Source: Parasponia andersonii
Lineage: Eukaryota; Streptophyta; Magnoliopsida; Rosales; Cannabaceae
Direction of reading: 5' to 3'
Length of the DNA: 64,000 nt
NCBI GenBank assembly: GCA_002914805.1
Contig: JXTB01000101.1
Coordinates: 58,364 to 122,363, forward strand
The position numbers and the translations under genes were made by a program. Positions 22,781-33,205 of this stretch are shown piece after piece (position 1 is the stretch's first letter; the number at the start of each line of letters is the position of its first letter). Below the pieces are notes generated by a model. It had not been told where the DNA came from. It searched no databases and was given only the letters and a program-made list of their open reading frames with translations.

Positions 22781-24542
22781 TGTAAAAACCCATTTTTTTA
22801 AAGGGCAAAATAGTTTTTTGACCAGAAAAAAAAAAAAAAATCAAAATCAGATTATATATTTACCTTCTCTCTCCTCCCTCTCGTTTCAACCTCCATATCT
22901 CTCTGTCTCTCTGTCTCTCTGTCTCTCTCTCTCTTTCTCTCCCTCNNNNNNNNNNNNNNNNNNNNNNNNNNNNNNNNNNNNNNNNNNNNNNNNNNNNNNN
23001 NNNNNNNNNNNNNNNNNNNNNNNNNNNNNNNNNNNNNNNNNNNNNNNNNNNNNNNNNNNNNNNNNNNNNNNNNNNNNNNNNNNNNNNNNNNNNNNNNNNN
23101 NNNNNNNNNNNNNNNNNNNNNNNNNNNNNNNNNNNNNNNNNNNNNNNNNNNNNNNNNNNNNNNNNNNNNNNNNNNNNNNNNNNNNNNNNNNNNNNNNNNN
23201 NNNNNNNNNNNNNNNNNNNNNNNNNNNNNNNNNNNNNNNNNNNNNNNNNNNNNNNNNNNNNNNNNNNNNNNNNNNNNNNNNNNNNNNNNNNAGGACTCAG
23301 TAGCGTGGTGTCACTATTCTGTTGAGGTAGAGGTTTAGTTACCTTCGTTTTATACCGTATTTGAGTTAAAACTTATTTTCTGCAGCATATAAGAACAAGT
23401 GTATTTTTAATGATCTGAATTATATATAATGGAATCTGGTTATACGATATATACTGTATTGCTCTAGGAGTTTGCTGTGTGCAGGTTATTTTAGGTATAT
23501 CAAAAATAGAGCCGTCATACTGCCCGTTTTTCTATAAAACCCTATTATGCATGTTTTACTGAAAAACCAGAGTACAGTAGTTTTTTACACTTCAGTTCTG
23601 TATTGCACGTGTCATAGGATTATACATGAGCACCGTGTTAGTATCATGGATTTTACAGTATGGCGCTGCGTGCCCCACCGTCAGTGAAAGTCCGTAAACT
23701 CGCGCGAGGTCTTGTTACTTCTGATTACCTCCCCATTTGGTAGGCGTAAGCAATTCGGTTGCCCCTCTAGGTTTGATAGGCAGCACATGAGTGTTCCCTC
23801 CAGGTATGGGCTTAGGTATCAGGCAGGCTGTTAGGTACACTTAGCGCCATCATCTTAGGTTTCCACAGATGAGAGGATGTGAGCTCATGGGTATAGGTTG
23901 ATTTGTGTTATGTGCATATGGATTGATGGTTTTGATTACACTATTTTATATATATTTGCTCCCGGTTTGGATTATATATATATACATGTGTGTATGTTTT
24001 TGATCTGAACTAACCATGCAGAAGATTCCCATCACTGAACTATTTTTCCCCGAGGTAACTATTTTCCTACTAGGCATTGTATGCTCACCCCCTACCTTCC
24101 TCCTTAGGAGGTGTCCAGTGCGATCTTGGTGATCAAGAGGAGTAAGAGGTCATCTGGATTGCAGTTCGCCTCTTGATAATGCTAGGAGTTTGTTATCAAA
24201 GTCTTTCGACTATTTGGATTTTGCGTTAGCCTTGAACAAATATTACTACTTTCTATATTGTCTACAAACTTATATATGCCATTCTGGTGTTTGACTTTGT
24301 GGTGGAGGATGATGATGCTGGATTTTGTATTTAATTTTACGTTTTTAAGCAATTGTTCAATTTATGTTTGATGGTGTATACGAACTGTGAGAGTGGTTCA
24401 CAGGATGGAATTCCGATTATTTTATTTAAATAGACCGTGTTTATAAAAACTAGAACTTTTGATACTTTTCAAATAAATCAAGGAATTTCCTACCTTTGTG
24501 AAATTCCCCTTCTGCCACTAGCCTGGGTTTTGGGTTGTGACA
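22781..24542 (+). repeat. 5' LTR of the chromovirus, with gap
   Basis: Begins TGTAAAAACCCATTTTTTT and ends GGGTTGTGACA. The 165 bases before the gap and 1251 bases after it match the 3' LTR (29380-31434), with scattered transitions. The gap-adjacent part is a CTCTGT microsatellite. Confidence 0.9.
22946..23291. other. Assembly gap (346 N)
   Basis: A run of N inside the 5' LTR. The matching part of the 3' LTR, from the CT-rich run to AGGACTCAATAG at 30180, is about 660 bases, so the gap size is too small by about 300 bases. Any open frame crossing it is an artefact. Confidence 0.9.
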
Positions 24543-24550
24543 GAAATTTT

Positions 24551-24562
24551 TGGTATCAGAGC
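24551..24562 (+). other. Primer-binding site, initiator tRNA-Met type
   Basis: TGGTATCAGAGC, complementary to the 3' end of plant initiator tRNA-Met, eight bases after the LTR end. Confidence 0.85.
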
Positions 24563-24677
24563 TTTGAGTTTAACAGCTCGGACGTATCACTATTAAACTA
24601 GATTGAAGTTGATTTTTATGACAAGCATTCATCATTATCGCACTAATAGTTTGGCATATTGTTTCAGACTTTTAAAG

Positions 24678-25832
24678 ATGCCTCCTAGAATAGTTCCGAG
24701 GCACCAGATGGATGCCGAACCTTCTCGTCCGGATTTCACTCATCTGATCGAGGTAATGCAGCAAGCATTTGTCCAGATGAGCAATCCAGACTATCAGCCT
24801 CCAGCTCTGAGGGAACGTCAGTTGGATCAGGCTGATCACCTTCAACGGTTCATGCATCTTCAGCCATGGCAGTTTGATGGTAGACCAGAAGCTCTCATAG
24901 CAATTGCCTAGTTGTGTGAGATGGAGAGGCATTTTTGAGCCCTTGGTACTCCGGTTGAGCTTTGGGCTATGTTTGCTGTTACCCGTTTGACAGGGAGTGC
25001 CATTCATTGATGGGAGACAGTGGAATGGATGCAAGATGTAGTGGGCTTGACTTGGGAAGACTTTGAACGGATTTTCAAGGCTCAGTATGCCAATGAGGAT
25101 CAACAGGATGAAGTTGTGAACCGATTTGAGACTTTGACCCAAGGTAACAGAACGGTGAATGAGTACCTGATAGAGTTCACTGAGTTGACAAGTATCGCTC
25201 TTGGACCAGGTACGAGTAAAAAGTACCGAGTTGCTAAGTTCAAGAGTCGTCTGACTCGGAATATTTTCAACAGGATTGGTACCCAGACTTTCCATACTCT
25301 TCTTGAGATTGCAGTGGCTGCCCAGCGGGCAGAGGCCATCGAAGAAAGTTTGGATTCCAGGAGGAACCAATAGAGAGGAAATGACAGGAAAGCCACCAGA
25401 AGGAACCAGGGGCAGTGGTCAGCCCAGGGTACTCCGAGCAGTGGGAGCTCAAACAGTAGTAGTTCTTCTAGGGGTGGCAGAGGTAGTCCTTATGGAGGAT
25501 GTTTTATTTGTGGCCAGCAGGGTCATCGGAAGAAGGAGTGTCCCAACCGTCTACAGAAATCTCCTCTTTCTCAGGGAAGACCGCAGAGGAGCCAGTCAAG
25601 TTCTACTTCTTATCAGAGCACTCAGGCAAGGCCGCAATAGTCACAGGGTGCTTCGCAGTCTTTTACTTCCCCTCAGCCTTATCAACATCAGTACCGCCCT
25701 CAGGGTTTCACTCAGAATTTTCAAACTCCTCAGGCTTCAGAGAGTCAGGGTGGGTATGGATATGGCAGTAGTGGTTCAGGATCCAGCAGCAGCCGTCCTT
25801 GCCAGGGAAGAGGCAACAAAGGGAAAGGAAAC
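24678..25832 (+). pseudogene. gag: Chromovirus gag, broken
   Basis: Starts at ATG 24678 (MPPRIVPRHQM). The Retrotrans_gag core runs from about 24840 to 25370 (MHLQPWQFDGRPEAL, LTWEDFERIFKAQYANEDQQ, FETLTQGNRTVNEYL). A Ser/Gly/Gln-rich tail carries an intact CCHC zinc knuckle, CFICGQQGHRKKEC, near 25500. In-frame stops at 24909, 24936, 25008, 25371 and 25638 each fit a single transition from Trp, Arg or Gln. Apart from these stops the frame is continuous from gag into protease. Confidence 0.87.
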
Positions 25833-27735
25833 GTGACTGGCCAAGCCTATGCTTTTACTGGGGCAGACGACACTCAGGATCGCACCGGCCGAGGTGTTGT
25901 TGACGGTATGATCCTTCTTTCACACTCTTGGGAACATGTTTTGTTTGATACTGGTGCATCCAATTCATTCATATCCTTATTGTTTGCTCAACTGTTGGGG
26001 TTGAAATTTTATGATTTGGATTATGTATTGTCGTTGGGTACACCTTTGGGAGGAATGGCTGATGTGTCTAGTGCGTATAAGTCTTGTCGAGTTGTAATTG
26101 GTGATAGGAAGCTTCTTGCTGATTTGATTGTATTACCGATGGGACAGTATGACGTGATACTCGGTATGGATTGGTTGTCGAAGTATCAAGCCATTTTGGA
26201 CTGTCATAAGAAGCGGGTGACTCTTTTTCCTAGTGATGGATATCCTATTGTCTATCAGGCTGGGATGAGTCTGTTGAAGCCTAGTTCTATTCTGAAAGCG
26301 TGCATAGGTGGAAGGAAGAAACTTGAGTGTTATAGGAACTTGTTTGCCGTGGATGGTAAGGTGAGGATAGACGATTAAGACCTATAGATTCCGGTGGTGT
26401 GTGAGTATTCGGAGGTGTTTCCTGAAGACTTACCAGGATTACCACCTGATAGGGAGATCGAGTTCTGTATTGAACTAGTTCCTGGAGCTCAGCCAGTTTC
26501 TATTCCAGCCTATCATATGGCACTTGCTGAGATGGAAGAATTAAGAGAACAGTTGGATGATCTGCTTTCGAAGGGCTTTATTCGCAGTAGCACTTCTCCT
26601 TGGGGTGCTCCTGTTTTGTTTGCGAAGAAAGCTGATGGTTCGTTGAGACTTTGTGCGGATTACCGGAAGTTGAACCAGTTGACAGTGAAGAACAAGTATC
26701 CTTTGCCAAGGATAGATGAGTTGTTTAATCAACTCGGTGGTTCAAAGTTCTTCTCTAAGATCGATTTGAGATCTGGTTATCATCAGTTGAAGATAAGGGA
26801 GGATGATATATCAAAGACAACATTCAGAACCTGATATAGTTACTTTGAGTTTCTGTTGATGCCATTTGGTATAACGAATGCACCCGCAGTCTTTATGGAT
26901 CTCATGAATCAGATTTTCAGGCTATTTTTGGATCGTTTTGTGATTGTGTTCATTGACGATATCCTGGTGTATTCCAAGACTTGAGAAGAGCATGCCGAAC
27001 ATCTGGGGATAGTACTCAAGGCCTTGAGAGATCATCAGTTGTACGCCAAGAAATCGAAGTGTTACTTTTGGATGTCAGAAGTGAAGTTCTTGGGCCATGT
27101 GATTTCTCACGAAGGTATTTCAGTCGATCCCGCTAAGATCGAAGCTGTTCTGGAGTGGGAAAGACTGAGAAATGTAACGGAGGTATGTAGTTTCTTGGAT
27201 TGGCAGGCTACTATTGGCAGGCTACTACCGTCGTTTTGTGCAAGATTTCTCGAGGATTGCTTTGCCTTTGACGAAGTTGACTAGGAAGGACATCAAGTTT
27301 GTTTGGGATCATGAAAGTGAAGAAGCTTTTGTCAGATTGAAGCAGAGTTTAACCACTGCACCTGTTCTTACTGTTCCTGACAGTAACGAACCTTATGTGG
27401 TGTATACCGATGCTTCAAATACGGGTTTGAGATATGTCTTGATGCAGAATGGCCGAGTAGTGGCTTATGCTTCTCATCAGTTGAAGCCACATGAAAAGAA
27501 CTATCCCATCCATGATTTGGAACTTGCAGCAGTGATCTTTGCATTGAAAATTTGGTGATGTTACTTGTATGGTGTGAAGTTCGACATATTCTCCGATCAT
27601 AAGAGTTTGAAGTATCTCTTTACCCAGAAGGATTTGAACTTGAGACAGCGAAGATGGGTTGAGTATATGGAGGATTATGACTTTGACCTACAGTACCATC
27701 CTGGTAAGGCCAATGTTGTAGCCGATGCACTGAGT
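25833..27735 (+). pseudogene. pol: Chromovirus protease, reverse transcriptase and RNase H, broken
   Basis: Protease: VLFDTGASNSFISLLF at about 25935 keeps the DTGA active site, and VILGMDWLSKY follows at 26155. After stops at 26376 and 26385, reverse transcriptase begins near 26394; it has [39 protein letters not shown] (motif A) and [10 protein letters not shown] (motif C). Stops at 26832 and 26982 replace Arg. A 14-bp tandem duplication at 27199-27226 shifts the frame. RNase H follows at about 27390-27640 ([31 protein letters not shown]) with a stop at 27556. The segment ends at [11 protein letters not shown]. Confidence 0.9.
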
Positions 27736-29322
27736 AAGAAGCCTCGTGGTGCACTAGCTACACTAGTGTTTGAAGATTGGAAAAACTCAGTTGCGATTGG
27801 GGATTACAACTTACAGTACTTCGAGAATGAAGACATGGCTTACCTGAGCAACATTGTAATTTCACCATCTCTTCTCCAGACTGTCCAGCAGAGTCAGTGG
27901 CAAGACAGAGAGTTGAGGACAACCTGGAACCGACTTCAAAATGGTGAACAGTTAGATGGTTAAAGCACTAACTAGGAAGGGTTCTTACTTTTCAATAGGA
28001 AATTTGCTGTAGCTAATGACACTAATCTTCGAGAAACCATTCTAACAAAGGCTCATAAATCAAGGTTCACAGTATATCCAGGTAGTACTAAGATGTACCA
28101 GGACTTGAAACAGCAGTATTGGTGGAAAGGGATGAAAAAGGATGTAGCTACTTTTGTAGCTAAGTATTTGACTTGTCAGCGAGTCAAGGCTAAACACCAG
28201 AGACCACGTAGATTACTTCAACCGTTGCCAATTCCGGAGTGGAAGTGAGACAAGATCACGATGGACTTCGTGACTAATTTGCCAAAGATCTTGAGAAAGA
28301 ACGACGCAGTTTGGGTGATAGTCGATCGGTTAACGAAGAGTGCTCACTTTATACTGATCCGGATGGACTACTCCCTTACTAACTCAGTAGGCTGTATGTG
28401 GAGAACATCATACGCTTACATGTTGTGCCTTCAAGCATAGTATCTGACAGAGATCCAAGGTTCACTTCTAAGTTTTGGAGAGCCTTGTAGAAAGCGTTTG
28501 GTACGCAGTTGGATATCAGTACAGCTCACCATCCTGAGACAGACGGTCAGTCTGAAAGGACCATTCAGATTCTTGAGGACATGCTACGTTGTTGCATACT
28601 GGATTTTAGTGGGAACTGGGATGATCATCTTCCTTTGGTGGAATTTGCTTATAATAACAGTTACTAGACCAGTGTGGGTGTGGCTTCATATGAAGTGTTA
28701 TATGGGAGGCCGTGTAGATCGCCTTTGTGTTGGGCAGAACCAGAAGAGCATGTTACTCTCAGACTTGAACTGATTGAGGAGACTACTGAGAAGATCAAGG
28801 ATATCCAAGAGACACTCAAAGAGATTCAGAGTCGCCAGAAGAGTTATACTGACCCGAAGAGACGTGAGATAGAGTTCGATACTGGTGATTCCGTATTCTT
28901 AAAAATGACTCTAAGGCGAGGTGTTGCGAGATTTGGAGTTAAGGGTAAGCTTGCTCCGAGGTATATTGGTCCCTTTGAGATCATAGAGAGAATTGGACCA
29001 GTGGCGTATCGCTTGAATCTACCTACAGAGTTGGGTCACGTGTATAATGTGTTTCACGTGTCGATGGTGAAGAAGTATACATCGGACCTATCTCATGTTG
29101 TTCAGTACGTGCATGTACCGATCCAAGAGGATGTGTCCTATGAAGAGCAGCCTATTCGTTTGTTAGCTAGAGAGTCGAAAGTGCTTCGCAACAGAGAGAT
29201 ACCACTTGTCAAGGTACTTTGGGAACATCACAAAGAGGACGAGCCTACTTGAGAACTCGAGACGGAGATGTACGAGAAGTACCCTCATTTGTTTAACTTT
29301 CAGTTAGAAGTTGTATTGTGAT
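27736..29322 (+). pseudogene. Chromovirus integrase with chromodomain, broken
   Basis: The zinc-binding HHCC region (about 28050-28180) has lost two ligands: His to Tyr in VYPG (28075) and Cys to Tyr in KYLTC (28165). The core keeps MDFVT, VSDRD and SERTIQ, so all three catalytic acids survive. A frameshift lies near 28390. Stops are at 27961, 27973, 28246, 28488 and 28665. The [16 protein letters not shown] domain and [12 protein letters not shown] follow, then a C-terminal chromodomain (about 29130-29285: [28 protein letters not shown]) with a stop at 29250 in place of the conserved Trp. Chromodomains of this group are thought to steer integration to heterochromatin. Confidence 0.9.
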
Positions 29323-29366
29323 GTGAACCTTGACTTGTATTTTGAATTTCAGGATGAAATTCTTAT

Positions 29367-29379
29367 AAGGAGGGGAGAA
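29367..29379 (+). other. Polypurine tract of the chromovirus
   Basis: AAGGAGGGGAGAA, ending at the base before the 3' LTR start (TGTAAAAACC at 29380). Confidence 0.85.
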
Positions 29380-31434
29380 TGTAAAAACCCATTTTTTTAA
29401 AGGGTAAAATGGTCTTTTGACCAGAAAAAAAAAATCAAAATCAGATTATATATTTCCCTTCTCTCTCCTCCCTCTCGTTTCAACCCCCAAATCTCTCTCT
29501 CTCTTTCTCTCTTGGCCAAAGGGAGCCACGCCGCCACCCCGCCACCGTCCGGCCCGCCCACCAACCGACGTCGACTCGCCGAGCTGCCGTGCACCTCCGC
29601 CAGTCATCAGCAGCTGCCGCCGGCTACCGATTCGCCGGAAAACTCCATAAAAGCCGTTTTGACCCATTTTGGATTTTTGGCCGCCGGCGAAGATTCCGGC
29701 GTCCATTCGACTCCAAACTGGTCCCGTTGGATTCGTATCATCGCAAGAATCATCAAAGTATATATATCTCAACCCCATACTGTCCGGATCAAAAATTGCC
29801 ATTTTTGAGTATTTTGAGTTTTTGAATTTTAGTTTTCGATCCGGCCGTTGGATTGTGTTTTTGACTGCATTTTTGGAATGTACTCAGAAAATGGAGATGT
29901 TTGATATATATATATATTGTGTGGTTTGGTGATCGGCATGAAAATTGAGATCGGACGGTCAAGATTTTGTCTCGTTTACGTGCCACCGATCCGGTGTGGG
30001 CCCGGACCCGAACTGGACAAGTTATATGTCTAACCTAGCTATTTTGGGTGCTAGGAATTCAGTGAAGAGGTCCGTTTGTAGAATTGAAGCTCCGGTGAGA
30101 AAGTTGGTTTTTCGTAAGAGGACGATCGAAGGCTTGAAATTGGTTCCCGACCCTCCGGGCGATCGTAAACGACACCTTAAGGACTCAATAGCATGGTGTT
30201 ACTATTCTGTTGAGGTAGGGGTTTAGTTACCTTCGTTTTATACCGTGTTTAAGTTAAAACTTATTTTCTGCAGCATATAAGAACAAATGTGTTTTTAATG
30301 ATTTGAATTATATGTGATGGAATTTGGTTATACGATATATACTATACTGCTCTGGGAGTTTGCTGTGTGCAGGTTATTTTGGATATATCAAAAATAGGGC
30401 CGTTATACTGCCCGTTTTTCTATAAAACCCTATTATGCATGTTTTACTGAAAAACCAGAGTACAGTAATTTTTTACACTTCAGTTCTGTATTGCACGTGT
30501 CATAGGATCATATATGAGCACCGTGTTAGCATCGTGGGTTTTGCAATGTGGCGCTGCGTGCCCCACCGTCAGTAAAAATCCATAAACTCGCGCGAGATCT
30601 TGTTACTTCTGATTACCTCCCCATTTGGCAAGTAGGCAATTCGGTTGCCCCTCCAAGTTTGGTAGGTAGCACATGGGTATCCCCTCCGGGTATGGGCTTA
30701 GGTATCAGGCAGGCTGTTAGGTACACTTAGTGCCATCATCCTAGGTTTTCACAGATGAGAGGATGTGAGCTCATGGGTATAGATTGATTTGTGTCATGTG
30801 CATATGGATTGATGGTTTTGATTACACTGTTTTATATATATTGGCTTCTGGTTTGGATTATATATATATATATATACGTGTGTGTATGTTTTTAATCTGA
30901 ACTAACCATGCAGGAGATTCCTATTACTGAACTATTTTTCCCCGAGGTAACTATTTTTCTACTAGGCATTGTATGCTCACCCCCTACCTTCCTCCTCAGG
31001 TGGTGTCCAGTACGATCTTGGTGATCAAGAGGAGTACGAGGTCATCTGGATCGTAGTTCGCTTCTTGGAAATGCTAGGAATTTGTTGTCGTAGTCTTTGG
31101 ACTATTTGGATTTTGCGTTAGCCTTGAACCAATATTACTGCTTTCTATTTTGTCTGCAAATTTATGTATACCATTCTGGTGTTTGACTTTGTGGTGGATG
31201 ATGATGATGCTGGGTTTTGTATTTAATTTCACGTTTTTAAGTAATTGTTCAATTTATGTTTGATGGTGTATACGAACTGTGGGAGTGGTTCACAGGATGG
31301 AATTCCGATTATTTTATTTAAATGGACCGTGTTTATAAAAACTAGAACTTTTGATACTTTTCAAATAAATCAAGGAATTTTCCATCTTTGTGAAATTCTT
31401 CTTCTGCCAGTAGCCCGGATTTTGGGTTGTGACA
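29380..31434 (+). repeat. 3' LTR of the chromovirus, 2055 bp
   Basis: Complete LTR, TGTAAAAACC to GTTGTGACA. It holds a GC-rich block at about 29515-29720 (CCGCC and CCGCCGG words) that is absent from the 5' copy only because of the assembly gap. Open frames of about 65-118 codons cross this block on both strands; none shows a known domain. A GAG|GTAGGG sequence at 30211-30218 could act as a splice donor in the leader, as an inference. Confidence 0.9.
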
Positions 31435-33205
31435 TTATTCAAGGTTCTGTTCTTTTTCAAAAAACTTTCTTATTAGTATTTCTTGCCATTATATATCTGT
31501 AAAATTAGTACACCCTCTATTAATTAGAATATGTTGCTTAAGCTTTTCATCCTTTGACGAGGGATTCTACACTATTGAGTATTCTACTAACGGGGATGGG
31601 GCAGACCCAAAGTTGCATATATATTTAGGACTGAGAATATGAATGGCCATTTTTTTTGGAAGAGAATATGAATGACTTAATAAGAAGAAAATTCTGTCTG
31701 GCGTTTTATACCTTGCTTGAGCTTTAGAAAAGAATTCGTACAAAAAATTGTCCTGATATATGTCATCTATAGATATACCGTGTGTTTGATGACTTCAATA
31801 TTGTGGTTATCGCAAGTGTTAAAACCTCTGAAGTTTAAGGAAAAAGTTATTTTCCACTTTTAATAACGTTAAAATAGACTAACTTGAAACCTCAAAGGAA
31901 GTTTCTAAGGGGCTTCTCAATGCGTATTGCATTACTTACCTATTTAAAAGGGTACTCTAGTTTCAATGTTAAGATTTTAAATGAATGGCTAAGATAAAAT
32001 TATTAATATACCAAAAACTACTATGTAATTAATGACGACATTAAATAAAAAGTAACTTCTTATTATAAATGTGGATAAACTGTTTATGACCTATTCATTT
32101 GGACCTTTCTCTTTCAGTCCAATTACAATCGATTCCTATATATTATTATTCCCATTCCTGTTTTGACTTTTCATAATTATATGTTCTTTTAATTGAATTT
32201 GTAGTGTTGTTTAGTTAAACATGCTTAGGATTATTGGGGCTAAGGAGGTTTTACTCGTTAAACCTCTTTTATTCCATTCTTATTTTTTTGAAATTAAGCG
32301 AAATGGTTTTCTTTCGACTTCAAATTTGTTATTAGTTTTGCTATTGTAATTATTGTTCTTAATTTACTATTTAGTCTTTTTGTTTTTTTGCTTCTATAGT
32401 GAGATAAATAGAGTGTCAATAGTCAATGACTCAAAATTATTAGATTTTAATCAATAAATTCCTCAGTTAAGTACACAACAAGGAATATAATAATATTAAG
32501 CCATAAAAATAAGGGTCATCTTTATAAACTAATGTCCAACTTTTTTAATTAATTGTTGTTCCCTATTATGTATATAATATTGTAGTTACAGACTTACATA
32601 TGTTTATTTTGAATAGTTTTCCTAAAAGGGGAAAATAAAAAAATAAACTAGACTACCTTCATTCTTGTTTACATTAGTAACATGCCCTTAAATTCTAATA
32701 TGGAGTTCGTTAAAATACTCATCTAGGGCACATAAGTTTCATAACTAACTATGTGCATATTTTTCGATAAAATATTAGGGAAATGGTTGGAACTGTATAA
32801 GAAAAAATAACTCAGTACGTTATGCAGATACAACCATGGTCATTAAAGCAAAATGACCCAAATTTTTATTTAAGCAAAATAATAACTAGATTGACAATCA
32901 AGCTAGTAATATATAAAATTATTTTAGATGATTTTTTTCATGGGTATTCTAGATGACTTTAATTACTTTGATTTTTTTAAAAAAAATATCATTCCATAAA
33001 AGTGGCTGGATTCTTTATAAAAATTGAAATTGAATGGAAATAGAGGCGAGTGTGACTTGCTATAGCAGGTTAAAAAATACTTATTAAAAACTCTCTTTAT
33101 ATAAATTATAACCTACCTGCTGAAAACTCTCCCTATATATATGAATTGTAGCTAGGTTAGTTAATCGTGCACTACTAAATTAACCGATCGAAGAGCATAA
33201 AACGA
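31435..33205 (+). promoter_or_regulatory. Intergenic region and promoter of the ankyrin gene
   Basis: AT-rich, no gene seen. TATATATAT at 33134-33142 lies about 65 bases before the first ATG. An upstream near-copy of the same context, AAAACTCTCTTTATATAAAT, lies about 45 bases before it, so two TATA candidates exist. The chromovirus ends at the left border. Confidence 0.45.

Larger units (their letters stand above)
22781..31434 (+). mobile_element. Tekay/Del-like chromovirus (Ty3/gypsy), complete but inactive
   Basis: Both LTRs, a tRNA-iMet-type primer site, gag, protease, RT, RNase H, integrase, a C-terminal chromodomain and a polypurine tract are all present. A perfect 5-bp target duplication, TTATT, lies at 22776-22780 and 31435-31439, so the borders are secure. 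The coding part has about sixteen in-frame stops and two frameshifts. The 5' LTR contains an assembly gap. It is the nearest element upstream of the ankyrin gene, ending 1.77 kb before its start codon. Confidence 0.93.

Noticed and set aside
22818..23303. 161-codon plus-strand frame
   Set aside because: Most of it is N from the assembly gap; the rest is the CTCTGT microsatellite of the LTR.
28498..28773. 91-codon frame inside the integrase region
   Set aside because: Shadow of the true integrase frame, which reads [19 protein letters not shown] over the same bases.
29397..29935. Several overlapping frames of 65-118 codons on both strands, Pro/Arg-rich
   Set aside because: All lie in the GC-rich part of the chromovirus 3' LTR, overlap in opposite directions and show no domain. 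GC richness removes stops by chance.
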